DNA of 64,000 nucleotides from assembly GCA_964625335.1 (NCBI GenBank), contig CAZVBE010000009.1, positions 14,315 through 78,314 of the forward strand. The letters are read 5' to 3'. The position numbers and the translations under genes are program-made. This document shows, in pieces, positions 46,262 to 54,457 of the stretch. Positions within the stretch are counted from its first letter, which is position 1, and each line of letters starts with the position of its first letter. The stretch comes from CAZGUG01 sp964625335 (GTDB lineage Bacteria > Bacillota > Clostridia > Ch29). The notes below the pieces were generated by a model. The model was not told the origin of the DNA, searched no databases, and was given only the letters and a program-made list of their open reading frames with translations.

Positions 46262-46413
46262 AAAATCCAGCTCCTCTCCATTCTTATAATGTCTTTTTAG
46301 AAGATTCCTGTCAGATCATTGTGTCATTATTTATTTATACTGCGGTATTATATATATTATAATCTATTATTTTATTAATATCCAACAGATGGTAAGCTAA
46401 ACATTTTTCATGT

Positions 46414-46442
46414 AAAGATAAAATTCACGAATTTTTATCTTT
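46414..46442. repeat. 10-bp inverted repeat AAAGATAAAA...TTTTATCTTT
   Basis: Perfect arms 46414-46423 and 46433-46442 in the hpf leader region; role unclear, possibly part of the hpf promoter region or a weak terminator. Confidence 0.45.
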
Positions 46443-46491
46443 AAGTGAAGTTTTTTGAGAGCGGTATAATATCCTCTGTGGAAACAAAACA

Positions 46492-46574
46492 TGTGGATAA
46501 AGTGGATAAGTCTGTTAATAACCCATAGTTCTGTATTAAATGATGTGTATAACTAATGCCGCAAATGTGGATAT
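46492..46574. promoter_or_regulatory. Second DnaA-box-like cluster, upstream of hpf
   Basis: TGTGGATAA (46492-46500, perfect), AGTGGATAA (46501-46509), TGTGTATAA (46544-46552) and TGTGGATAT (46566-46574), one mismatch each for the last three, all in the minus-strand orientation of TTATCCACA. Confidence 0.6.
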
Positions 46575-46660
46575 ATTTTTGTCGAATAATAGCCATTCTC
46601 ATTACTTTAATGTCTACTTTAACACTTAAATGTAGAATTTTCGGATAAAAAAATTTACAA

Positions 46661-46691
46661 AAAAACAATACTCCAGACTCTGTCCTGGAGT
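46661..46691 (-). terminator. Terminator of the raiA-type RNA
   Basis: Minus strand ACTCCAG-GACAGAGT-CTGGAGT then ATTGTTTTTTT. It is 15 nt beyond the 3' arm of the RNA's closing stem and 400 nt before hpf, so the RNA can be a separate transcript. Confidence 0.8.
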
Positions 46692-46705
46692 TAAAAAATA
46701 TTAGC

Positions 46706-46927
46706 AAAGTTTATCCGGCTGACCTGGTCTTTGACCCCACACTCGCCTGCTGCAGGTCTCGCTCCGGTTTTTATACCTTCACTACCCCCCGTCTCTGCTG
46801 AAGTTTAATAAAGCAGGCAGGACTTACACCTAAACCGCACCATGCTCACCGGCATTTTTGCCGGCTTACGTGGGTCGCTTCGCCTGCGATTGGCATCGAC
46901 TTTCAACCACAGACCCGGATAAACTTT
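46706..46927 (-). ncRNA. Structured RNA upstream of hpf/raiA (probable raiA motif)
   Basis: A ~222-nt non-coding stretch whose ends pair perfectly over 13 bp (AAAGTTTATCCGG with CCGGATAAACTTT). It contains a CCGGCA-AAAA-TGCCGG hairpin (46849-46864) and several other short complementary arms, but no coding frame. Position upstream of raiA/hpf on the same strand, size and own -10/terminator match the raiA motif described computationally in Firmicutes and Actinobacteria and linked in C. acetobutylicum to sporulation and aggregation. The family call is by context and structure, not by alignment. Confidence 0.7.
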
Positions 46928-46932
46928 ATTTT

Positions 46933-46938
46933 ATTATA
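46933..46938 (-). promoter_or_regulatory. Extended -10 promoter of the raiA-type RNA
   Basis: Minus strand TGTTATAAT (TGn plus consensus TATAAT) 5 nt before the first base of the closing stem, placing the start of transcription at the 5' arm. No good -35 is seen, consistent with an extended -10 promoter. Confidence 0.65.
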
Positions 46939-47024
46939 ACATATTCGAGTACCAATGAACACATTCCGCCGCCATAATGTAAAATGGGACAAAGAAAAAT
47001 CCCTTGTCCCACATTTTGTACCGT

Positions 47025-47498
47025 TTATTTCTTTTTGTCTATGAAGCTTCCGGATGCAGAACTGACGCCGCCATCATACAGGGCTACGCTTTTTTGTCCC
47101 TGTCTTACCCTCTTTAGTTTTTCCTTAACCTGTTCCATCGCCATAACTAGTTTTTCGTGATTATCCTTTTCCAGAAGCTGTATGCTTTCAATTGTCTCCA
47201 CTATTTTGGCGATAATGCCCACAAGGGTTTTTCCCTCTTTACCGTCGTCAATTTCACCGATATCCTTAAGCGTCTTTACCCCGAACCGCTCTTTTAGTTT
47301 TTGCAGCTCATCCTGGAAGGCATCATCACACCAGTCTATGTAGTCGATAACCTTCTGCTTCTCCTCAACAATGGGAGCAAGCACCGCAAGGTCGTGGCTG
47401 TCAATGGCGGCTTTTTGCCGTTTGGTAAACTGTTCGATCTGTTTTAGTTTATCCAGCTTTTCCTCACTGTATCTTACCAGTTTTGTAAGCTCGGCCAT
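47025..47498 (-). CDS. FlgN/FliT-family flagellar export chaperone
   Basis: 157 residues, nearly all helix with coiled-coil character (EEKLDKLKQIEQFTKRQKAA, IIAKIVETIESIQLLEKDNH). The tail SASGSFIDKKK is like the tails of FlgN and FlgM in this locus. It occupies the position of fliT in B. subtilis (after fliS), so it may be the FliD chaperone; the sequence is closer to FlgN. 13 nt after fliS. Confidence 0.7.
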   Translation of the reverse strand: MAELTKLVRYSEEKLDKLKQIEQFTKRQKAAIDSHDLAVLAPIVEEKQKVIDYIDWCDDAFQDELQKLKERFGVKTLKDIGEIDDGKEGKTLVGIIAKIVETIESIQLLEKDNHEKLVMAMEQVKEKLKRVRQGQKSVALYDGGVSSASGSFIDKKK

Positions 47499-47511
47499 CC
47501 CCTATATCCCC

Positions 47512-47901
47512 CTATTTCCCGTATTTTATCTGTCTGACGCTTACCAGCGCACCTTCCCATGCCTCCCTGAGCCCCTTTACTATACCTAAGGCTCCCTGGA
47601 GCTTTGAACACTCCTTTTCAACATTACCCTCCCTGATACTGACAAGAACAAAGTCATAAAGCATATACAACTGATGGGATATGTCCATGTCCATGTCCAA
47701 TGAAAGCATCAGCTCGTTAACTATATCCTGGGCTTTAAGTAATACTTCGTTAGCCCTTTCATAATTCCTTTGCTCAACATACAAAAGCCCCTGCTTGATA
47801 AATTTTTCCAGGCCCTTATACATTAGCACTACCAGCTCTTCGGGGCCGGCAGTGGTTATTGAGTTTTCCTTATAGCTCATGTACGAATTTGGAATCGCCA
47901 T
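47512..47901 (-). CDS. fliS: Flagellin export chaperone FliS
   Basis: 129-residue four-helix protein. YKENSITTAGPEELVVLMYKG near the N-terminus is the FliS signature. It binds the C-terminus of flagellin before export. 19 nt after fliD in the flaG-fliD-fliS operon. Confidence 0.95.
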   Translation of the reverse strand: MAIPNSYMSYKENSITTAGPEELVVLMYKGLEKFIKQGLLYVEQRNYERANEVLLKAQDIVNELMLSLDMDMDISHQLYMLYDFVLVSIREGNVEKECSKLQGALGIVKGLREAWEGALVSVRQIKYGK

Positions 47902-47920
47902 AAAGCTCCCCCCCTGTCAA

Positions 47921-49759
47921 TCAATTACCCCAGAACGCAAGCTGCTGTGACAGCCACATACTCTGAGTATTCATTTGATCCAACGCCTTCTCCATTGCAG
48001 TGAACTGCCGCCAATGCCTGTCCTCAACCTTTAAGAGATAGGCTTCCATGCTTTCTATACGCTTGTCCATGTCCCTTATTCTTTCGCCGAGATAGCTGTT
48101 GTCATAAGTTGTGAAGTTAGCGGCGCTGCCGGCCTTTTCGGATAACCGCGTAATACTGCTGTTCACTGAATCGTACAGCCTGACGGCTATCCCCTTTTCA
48201 CCTTCCGCCTCACCGCTGCTGTTAAACAAGCTCATAACGCCCTCCATGTCATTATTAAGGGCTTCAATCAGCTTCCCTTCGTCTATGGTGAGCCTGCCCA
48301 TATCCTTATAATTCTTGGTACCTATGCCTATTGCACTTAGCGTGTTATAGGCCGAACCGGTTTCCTTTACATCCTGGTACATAAGCTCTCTCATGCCCGA
48401 TACGATAGAATTTAAAACGGGATCGTTCCTTAGAAGGCCGCTCCTGGCTTTTTCTTCCCACAGCTCCACTTCCCTGTCGCTCATGGCATCCTTTTGCTCG
48501 TCGGTAAGCGGCACATAATCCCTGAGCCTTTCCTCGTACAGCTTGTCGTTTATGGCATCTATTATTTTATTGTATTCCTCCACAAAGTTTTTTACGGCAT
48601 CAACGGCTCCCTGGGTATCTTTTTGTACATTCATCGTTATTGTATCCGACGTAGTCGACTTCAAGTCATAGCTTATACCGTCTATTGTAAACTTGTTGCT
48701 GCTTTTGGTTATAACTACATCATTTAATACAATTTGGGAGTTCTCACCGTAGCTTACATTCTCTTCTATCTGCAGCGCGCCCCCGGAGCCAAACAGGCTG
48801 CCCTTTGTATTCTCTATCGAAACCCTGGCGCCTGCACCGTAATCCTTCGACTTTATTATGATTTTATCGGTTATCGAATCGTAGTATGCCTGCACCCCGG
48901 CATTGGAATTTTTGTTAATATCGCTGATAATACCGGACATGGTCTTTTCAGAGTCTTCGCCGTCAAAATCATAATAAAACACCTGTCCGTTTATGCTGAA
49001 TTCTATTTCCCCGCTTTCTCCGTCAAAGGGACTGTATTTAAACTTTTCCGCCATATCCTTAACGGAAGCATTAATATTGACTCTAAAGGAAGCACCGTCA
49101 TTAAAGCCTAATATCCCGAGGGCGTCGTTTTCACCGCTTTTTAATGTTATCTGCGGCTTGTATTCCCCCGCCGGTTGGAAGGTTAGCCTGTTCATGCCGG
49201 TACCATCGGTGATACTTCCGACGGTTATCTGACCCGGTCCAAACGAAGCATCGGCCTGACTTTGGAGTTCCGCTGCCAAAGCTTCAACGGTATAGTCGCC
49301 TTCCTCAATCGTTATGTTCCTTTCCACCCCGTCAAGGTTAATCCTGAACTCATTATTCTCCGCACCGACGGATATTGTATCGCTTATATAATCGCTCTCC
49401 AGAGCCTTTGAAATGCTGCCGCCGCTTTGGGTTGACGCCTGTGCTGCCAGGTTTTCTACCCTTAGGGTGTAGCTGCCTTCCCGGGCCGCTGCTCCAACGG
49501 CTGCATCAACTGCAGAACCGTCGCTCACAGTAATACTGTTTTTCATGAGGGTGGATTGGAGCCTCATATCAAACACCGTATTTCTGAAGCCTAACAGCAG
49601 GGAATTAATGCTTCTGAAGTCTTCCCGCTGCCACTGCAGCACCTGCTTGCTCCGGTAGAGTTTGTCGGCTTTCATCCTCTCCGCCCTCATCAAATCGGTG
49701 ACAAGCTTGTCTATATCCATCCCGGAAGCCAGTCCGCCTATTCTGATCATATTGCTCAT
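47921..49759 (-). CDS. fliD: Flagellar filament cap protein FliD
   Basis: 612 residues. N-terminal RIGGLASGMDIDKLVTDLMR is the FliD signature, followed by a variable central domain and a C-terminal helical coiled region (RIRDMDKRIESMEAYLLKVE). Caps the filament and folds flagellin at the tip. GAGGTGA precedes the ATG. Confidence 0.96.
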   Translation of the reverse strand: MSNMIRIGGLASGMDIDKLVTDLMRAERMKADKLYRSKQVLQWQREDFRSINSLLLGFRNTVFDMRLQSTLMKNSITVSDGSAVDAAVGAAAREGSYTLRVENLAAQASTQSGGSISKALESDYISDTISVGAENNEFRINLDGVERNITIEEGDYTVEALAAELQSQADASFGPGQITVGSITDGTGMNRLTFQPAGEYKPQITLKSGENDALGILGFNDGASFRVNINASVKDMAEKFKYSPFDGESGEIEFSINGQVFYYDFDGEDSEKTMSGIISDINKNSNAGVQAYYDSITDKIIIKSKDYGAGARVSIENTKGSLFGSGGALQIEENVSYGENSQIVLNDVVITKSSNKFTIDGISYDLKSTTSDTITMNVQKDTQGAVDAVKNFVEEYNKIIDAINDKLYEERLRDYVPLTDEQKDAMSDREVELWEEKARSGLLRNDPVLNSIVSGMRELMYQDVKETGSAYNTLSAIGIGTKNYKDMGRLTIDEGKLIEALNNDMEGVMSLFNSSGEAEGEKGIAVRLYDSVNSSITRLSEKAGSAANFTTYDNSYLGERIRDMDKRIESMEAYLLKVEDRHWRQFTAMEKALDQMNTQSMWLSQQLAFWGN

Positions 49760-49802
49760 ACAATTTCACCTCCTCAGCTATACAGCATATCAACAGGAGA
49801 CA

Positions 49803-50177
49803 TTAAATTTTCCTGTCCACCAAAAGTCCTGCCATCTCCCACATCATTGCCACCATATCAAGTATCTTTTCGGGAGGTATTTCCCTGATGACTTCCTCTG
49901 TTTCGTCGTTTATAACCTTGACCATTATTTCCTTTGTACCTTCATGTATCGAGAATTCAAATCTCTTGTCCGCACCCTTCAAAGTTTGATTGGCATGTTC
50001 TATGGCTTCAATAAGGTGCTGCTCGCCGATAGACGCCAATTCCCGCTTTAAGTTCCTGTCCGCTCCTTCGTCTGCAATTTTGCTGTCCTTTATTTCTCTG
50101 GGCTTCCTATTCTCTCTTATATCAGCATCCGGAAGTCTTGTTGCAGGACGCACTGTGCTTACACTTTCTACTTTCAT
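49803..50177 (-). CDS. flaG: FlaG family protein
   Basis: 124 residues. C-terminal KRFEFSIHEGTKEIMVKVIN plus EEVIREIPPEKILDMVAMMW is the FlaG domain; the N-terminus is variable. It influences filament length in other bacteria. First gene of the flaG-fliD-fliS-chaperone unit, with a SigD-like promoter 46 nt upstream. Confidence 0.92.
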   Translation of the reverse strand: MKVESVSTVRPATRLPDADIRENRKPREIKDSKIADEGADRNLKRELASIGEQHLIEAIEHANQTLKGADKRFEFSIHEGTKEIMVKVINDETEEVIREIPPEKILDMVAMMWEMAGLLVDRKI

Positions 50178-50222
50178 GACAACACCCCCTCAACTGTATA
50201 CTGCCAAACCACCTTATATAAT

Positions 50223-50250
50223 ATATCGTCATACGGCGAGCCATACTTTA
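50223..50250 (-). promoter_or_regulatory. SigD (sigma-28)-like promoter of flaG operon
   Basis: Minus strand TAAA (50247-50250), 16-nt spacer, GACGATAT (50223-50230), near the consensus TAAA-N15-GCCGATAA. Confidence 0.6.
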
Positions 50251-50274
50251 GCATCCTTCAGCCCTGCCCATGTC

Positions 50275-50838
50275 TCATTCATTCTCCCAGGCATCCAGTT
50301 TCTGCATGACCAGGTCATAGGTCCGCATTGATACATCTGGCAGCCCGCCCAGTATTTTTTCAGCTTCCCTGAAACCTTTTTCTATGGCACCCCTCAAAAC
50401 GCCCATCTTACCTTTGTCACCGCCTGACAGCGCCTTTGCAAACTCCACTATACGGTCACTTACCTTTTCGGCGCTTAGCTCTCCTCCTTCAGCTATAAGG
50501 GCCCGGGCCTCTGTGCGCATCTCCCGGGTGACCGGTACCATAGCATCGTCGGTTCCCAGCGCCCGTTTGTATTTAGTTCCCTGTTCCTTAAGCAGCTGCT
50601 CCACAAGCTGCCTTAAATGGCTGTACGCCCTCTGGCTTTCTTCTTTGAGTTTCTCTATTTTTTTGGGGTCAACTCCCGGTAAAGGCTTTGTATAGGCAGC
50701 CTTCTTTACCTGTCTCCGGGCAGGTATGTATGCATCCTTAACGCCGGCAGCCGCTTTCTTTGCTCCATTGTTTTTTTCTCCGGGATATGGTTTTCCGGTA
50801 TCACTTCTTATTATCGGATTAACCGGATTTATCTTCAT
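50275..50838 (-). CDS. Flagellar-locus protein of unknown function (DUF5610-like)
   Basis: 187 residues. The N-terminal ~70 residues are low-complexity and basic (KKAAAGVKDAYIPARRQVKK). The C-terminal part (VEFAKALSGGDKGKMGVLRG AIEKGFREAEK..., in two pieces here) resembles DUF5610; this is a tentative assignment. GAGGGGAGG precedes ATG 50838. Own SigD-like promoter, so probably a motility gene. It has no counterpart in the colinear B. subtilis locus. Confidence 0.6.
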   Translation of the reverse strand: MKINPVNPIIRSDTGKPYPGEKNNGAKKAAAGVKDAYIPARRQVKKAAYTKPLPGVDPKKIEKLKEESQRAYSHLRQLVEQLLKEQGTKYKRALGTDDAMVPVTREMRTEARALIAEGGELSAEKVSDRIVEFAKALSGGDKGKMGVLRGAIEKGFREAEKILGGLPDVSMRTYDLVMQKLDAWENE

Positions 50839-50860
50839 AATTATTCCTCCCCTCAATAAC

Positions 50861-50888
50861 ATATCGTACTTGTCCACCATCTATTTTA
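50861..50888 (-). promoter_or_regulatory. SigD-like promoter of the DUF5610-like gene
   Basis: Minus strand TAAA (50885-50888), 16-nt spacer, TACGATAT (50861-50868), 22 nt before the ATG. Confidence 0.5.
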
Positions 50889-50948
50889 AGGTTAACCACA
50901 GCAACCTTCCCTAAAGCCGGCTGCTGCGGTTACTGAAGTAACGGTTTG

Positions 50949-50973
50949 AAAAAGCCGGCCTTCGGCCGGCTTT
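50949..50973 (-). terminator. Flagellin gene terminator
   Basis: AAAGCCGGCC-TTC-GGCCGGCTTT, a perfect 10-bp stem 21 nt past the flagellin stop. Confidence 0.8.
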
Positions 50974-50993
50974 ATTAAGCATATCCTCAGATG

Positions 50994-52121
50994 TTAACCC
51001 AGCAGCTGAAGCACGCTCTGGGGCAGCATATTCGCCTGGGCAAGCATCGCGGTAGCAGCCTGCTGCAGGATGTTGTTCTTGGTAAACTCCATCATCTCTG
51101 CCGCCATATCCACATCCCTTATCCTGGATTCTGCGGCCTGCAGGTTTTCAGCAGATGCTCCGAGGTTGTTGATGGTGTGCTCCAATCTGTTCTGGTATGC
51201 ACCTAATGTAGACCTTGTTGCAGATACTGTCTCGATTGCATCATCGATTATTCCGATAGCTGCATTTGCTCCTGTCTGATCCGTAACATCAACGCCTGCC
51301 AGAGCAGCAATTTCGGCAGTTCCGCCAGCTGTAATCCTCATGTCGTCGATTGTCAGGGAAACAGCCTGAGAGGCATTAGCACCAATATGTATTTCAAAGC
51401 CTCCGCTTCCGGTTACTTCAAACTCAAGACCATCCAATGCATCGTCTGCTATTGAATTGTTAACGTATATGCTGACTGACTCCCCGTTCGGGCCACCGAA
51501 CGATATTACGCCGGCAGTACCTGCTACAGGAATACCCGAGATTAGAACTGTACCGGATGTACCACCAGTCAGAGTATAAGAATTGTCCGCCTGGGCGGCC
51601 AGAGTCCAAGTCTCGGCCGACAGTCCCGAGAATGACATTTTTTCAAAGGCTCCATCGGCTAACAAATCTGATACTGCAGTATCTTTGTTTAATTTTACTG
51701 CACCGTCTCCGTTTAACAATTTTGATGTGTTAAACTCCGTTGCACTGGCTATTCTGTCAAGCTCGGTTCTTAATTCATCAACCTCTTTTTGAAGCTCTTC
51801 CCTGTCTGCATCAGTATTGGTATCCGTTGCCGACTGCACTGCTAATTCTCTCATTCTTTGAAGTATTGAATGTGTTTCGCTTAATGCACCCTCTGCTGTC
51901 TGAATCATAGAGATACCATCTTGCGCATTCCTTTGAGCCTGGCTCAGGCCTCTGATCTGGCTCCTCATTTTTTCGGATATTGCCAGGCCTGCTGCGTCAT
52001 CACCGGCCCTGTTGATCCTGTAGCCCGATGACAGTTTCTCCAGCGACTTTGCACCCTGTGTCTGGTTAAAGCTTAGCTGGCGGTGCGTGTTCAACGCCAT
52101 AATGTTGTTATTGATTCTCAT
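50994..52121 (-). CDS. hag: Flagellin
   Basis: 375-residue filament subunit. Conserved N-terminal D0/D1 (MRINNNIMALNTHRQLSFNQ, SSGYRINRAGDDAAGLAISE) and C-terminal D1/D0 (ENLQAAESRIRDVDMAAEMM, NMLPQSVLQLLG) flank a ~150-residue variable insert (residues ~140-290) exposed on the filament. ATG 52121 follows GGGAGG. FliS, FliW and CsrA that control flagellin are all encoded nearby. Confidence 0.97.
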   Translation of the reverse strand: MRINNNIMALNTHRQLSFNQTQGAKSLEKLSSGYRINRAGDDAAGLAISEKMRSQIRGLSQAQRNAQDGISMIQTAEGALSETHSILQRMRELAVQSATDTNTDADREELQKEVDELRTELDRIASATEFNTSKLLNGDGAVKLNKDTAVSDLLADGAFEKMSFSGLSAETWTLAAQADNSYTLTGGTSGTVLISGIPVAGTAGVISFGGPNGESVSIYVNNSIADDALDGLEFEVTGSGGFEIHIGANASQAVSLTIDDMRITAGGTAEIAALAGVDVTDQTGANAAIGIIDDAIETVSATRSTLGAYQNRLEHTINNLGASAENLQAAESRIRDVDMAAEMMEFTKNNILQQAATAMLAQANMLPQSVLQLLG

Positions 52122-52231
52122 AATAATTCCTCCCTGAATTTTATTTTTTCCGGCATCCGTGCCGTTTTTTTCGGAAGGCCTTTGCCCTATACCCGGCCGC
52201 GATACAATAGCAAAACCTTTCCTCAATAGTA

Positions 52232-52259
52232 TTATCGTGCTGTCTTTAATTAAACTTTA
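52232..52259 (-). promoter_or_regulatory. SigD-like promoter of flagellin
   Basis: Minus strand TAAA (52256-52259), 16-nt spacer, CACGATAA (52232-52239). The -35 overlaps the csrA stop. The transcript would have a ~105-nt leader where CsrA could bind; a GGA occurs in the GGGAGGAAT ribosome-binding site. Confidence 0.5.
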
Positions 52260-52505
52260 GCCCTGCTTCGGCTTTTTTTTGTTTTGTATAAGAATATCCA
52301 GGTCCTTTATGGAAATTTCCCTGTTTACGACAGCTTCTCTGTTTTCCTGCTGTATAGCCTCGTACACCTCATGCCTGTGTATGCTGACATCTTTGGGTGC
52401 GGATATTCCAAGTTTAACCCTGCCATCTTCGACGCCCACAACCTTTATTATAATATCTTCTCCTATGACTATACTCTCATCCTGTTTTCTTGTGAGTATC
52501 AGCAC
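52257..52505 (-). CDS. csrA: Carbon storage regulator CsrA
   Basis: 82-residue RNA-binding dimer. MLILTRKQDESIVIGEDIII with a GTG start is typical. Represses flagellin translation until FliW sequesters it, as known in B. subtilis; fliW lies 12 nt upstream. Confidence 0.97.
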   Translation of the reverse strand: MLILTRKQDESIVIGEDIIIKVVGVEDGRVKLGISAPKDVSIHRHEVYEAIQQENREAVVNREISIKDLDILIQNKKKPKQG

Positions 52506-52517
52506 GGCTCCGGCCCC

Positions 52518-52961
52518 CTAACCCGCATCCTGCATGCTGCTTACCACCGGATGTTTAAGATTGTACCTGTCATCCTCCAGCACCGTTTGCATGGCTCTGT
52601 TGTTAGTCGTATTTATCACTATCGGCGCCCTCAGGTTTACCGTCATCTTGTTCAAATTATCGGGTATTTTAACCACCGCCAGCACCAGGGCATCCTCCGG
52701 CTTTTCAAGCTGCAGCGTCTTTACCACGCTTTCAGGTATGTCGAATTCGTAATCAGCCATTACAAAAAAGGGGTTCATAACCACAAAGGCCAGCTCCGGC
52801 CTGTCGGCCGACTGCAGCCATTTAAACACTCCTCCCCCTTCGGGGTTGTCAATCGGGATAAAGTTTTTGCAGTCCTCAAAACCAAAAATACCCGCAGGAA
52901 AATACAATACTTCACTCTCACCGTATTCCAGTTCCCCGAAAAATCTTGTTTCAGTTTTCAT
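52518..52961 (-). CDS. fliW: Flagellar assembly factor FliW
   Basis: 147 residues. GELEYGESEVLYFPAGIFGF and LAVVKIPDNLNKMTVNLRAP are the FliW signatures. It binds CsrA and flagellin in a partner-switch. Lies between csrA and the DUF6470 gene. Confidence 0.96.
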   Translation of the reverse strand: MKTETRFFGELEYGESEVLYFPAGIFGFEDCKNFIPIDNPEGGGVFKWLQSADRPELAFVVMNPFFVMADYEFDIPESVVKTLQLEKPEDALVLAVVKIPDNLNKMTVNLRAPIVINTTNNRAMQTVLEDDRYNLKHPVVSSMQDAG

Positions 52962-52977
52962 AATGCTTCCCTCCCGG

Positions 52978-53535
52978 CTATATGATTGTATCTAATAGTC
53001 TGCCTTTGTATTCTATTTCTATATACGGCCTTTGTATCATGTATACTTCTACGCCGGCCCTGCCGGCGTAGATTTCCTGTTTTACTGCAGTGGTCTCCAG
53101 CTCTACCTCTCCCATATCCCAGTTTATATCCATACCCCCTGAAAAATTTATTTTAGGCCTGCTTTTGGGCATGGCCATGATTGTAAAATCAGCTGATTTT
53201 TGCATGACGCTTTTTGCCAGTACAGGTATTGCCTTTGGGTTTTTATTAACCCTGGCAAGAAAATCTCCTTTCCGGGCTGTGGATGCTGTCGCCCTTTGAC
53301 CTTTTTGTTTTGACGCTTGCGCCATAGCCTTGGTAAAAACATCCGCCGTTTTGAGCCCGACCTCGCAAAAGCACTGCTTCTGGTCGATGTGTATCTGCAT
53401 GGGCCGCATATCTGTCTGTATCCTCGGCAGCCTGCTTGTGGTCTTTACAGCAGCCCTTTGACTTTTTATACTAATAATGGCATCAGTAGTATTGATGCCA
53501 AGTCTTCCGAAACTTTGGTTTATTTGAAGGCCCAT
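52978..53535 (-). CDS. DUF6470 (YviE-like) protein
   Basis: 185 residues. Conserved position between flgL and fliW matches B. subtilis yviE. The N-terminal QINQSFGRLGINTTDAIISI and C-terminal YIEIEYKGRLLDTI are family-like. Function unknown; likely flagellar-associated. Confidence 0.85.
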   Translation of the reverse strand: MGLQINQSFGRLGINTTDAIISIKSQRAAVKTTSRLPRIQTDMRPMQIHIDQKQCFCEVGLKTADVFTKAMAQASKQKGQRATASTARKGDFLARVNKNPKAIPVLAKSVMQKSADFTIMAMPKSRPKINFSGGMDINWDMGEVELETTAVKQEIYAGRAGVEVYMIQRPYIEIEYKGRLLDTII

Positions 53536-53549
53536 ACTCTGTCACCGAC

Positions 53550-54440
53550 CTATCTTAAAAAATCCACAAGAGTAGGCTGAATAATCCTGGATCCTCCTGC
53601 AAGAGCAGCCATATACACATTCTCCTCGTTCTTGAGCCGGATGATAACCTCCGCCATATCCACGTCCTCTGTTTTAGACAAAAGGTTGTTGAAATTCAAC
53701 TTTTCGTCCTCCAGCCGGTTTACCACCAGTTCAACCCTGTTGACCTTTGCGCCGGTCTCGGAAATCATTGTCAAAATATTCTCAATATGGATATCCACAT
53801 CCTCCAGGAATGCGCCGACTGCTTGGGAATCCCCGGCATTAAGCGAACCTATAAGGATTTCCATATCCGCCAGAAGATCCTTTCCCCCCGGGCTGAATAT
53901 ATCCGTTCCCGTTATGTTTGCCTGTAAAATGTCGCTTACCCCCACCTGGTACATTATTTGACCTGCATCTCCCATATAGTCTAAACCGTTGCCTGCATCA
54001 AGCCCAATGGGAGCCTGGTCGGTTATATAGCCTGCAAATATATGTTTTCCCATATAGGTACTATTGCCAAGGGATACCAGCTCATCCCTCATCTGTGCCG
54101 CTTCGTCGGCAATCTTCTGGCTGTCCTCGTCGCTCAATATGCCGTTGGCACCCTGAATCATCAGTTCCCTCACCCTTTGAAGCACCTCTTTAATCTGCAT
54201 AAGGGCTGTTTCGGTGGTATCCAGCCAGGACAAAGCGTCGCCGGCGTTTTTACGAAACTGTTGGTTCTCATTAAGGTCGGCCCTCAGCTTTAGACTGCGG
54301 GCAACCCCTACCGGGTCGTCGGAGGGCATCCGAAATTTTTTGCCGCTCGACATCTCGTCATTTGCCTTTTCCAGACGCCGCAGGTTTGAATTAAGGTTTT
54401 TCATCATATTGCTTACAAGCATGTTGTTGGTAACTCTCAT
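53550..54440 (-). CDS. flgL: Flagellar hook-filament junction protein FlgL
   Basis: 296 residues. N-terminal MRVTNNMLVSNMMKNLNSNL, RMPSDDPVGVARSLKLRADL, and C-terminal SKTEDVDMAEVIIRLKNEEN are typical of flagellin-like junction proteins. 17 nt after flgK. Confidence 0.96.
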   Translation of the reverse strand: MRVTNNMLVSNMMKNLNSNLRRLEKANDEMSSGKKFRMPSDDPVGVARSLKLRADLNENQQFRKNAGDALSWLDTTETALMQIKEVLQRVRELMIQGANGILSDEDSQKIADEAAQMRDELVSLGNSTYMGKHIFAGYITDQAPIGLDAGNGLDYMGDAGQIMYQVGVSDILQANITGTDIFSPGGKDLLADMEILIGSLNAGDSQAVGAFLEDVDIHIENILTMISETGAKVNRVELVVNRLEDEKLNFNNLLSKTEDVDMAEVIIRLKNEENVYMAALAGGSRIIQPTLVDFLR

Positions 54441-54457
54441 AATTCCGGATCACTCCC

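Noticed and set aside
46441..46707. Minus-strand 88-codon frame upstream of hpf
   Set aside because: It spans the DnaA-box cluster and the RNA terminator, has no ribosome-binding site and no recognisable protein features.
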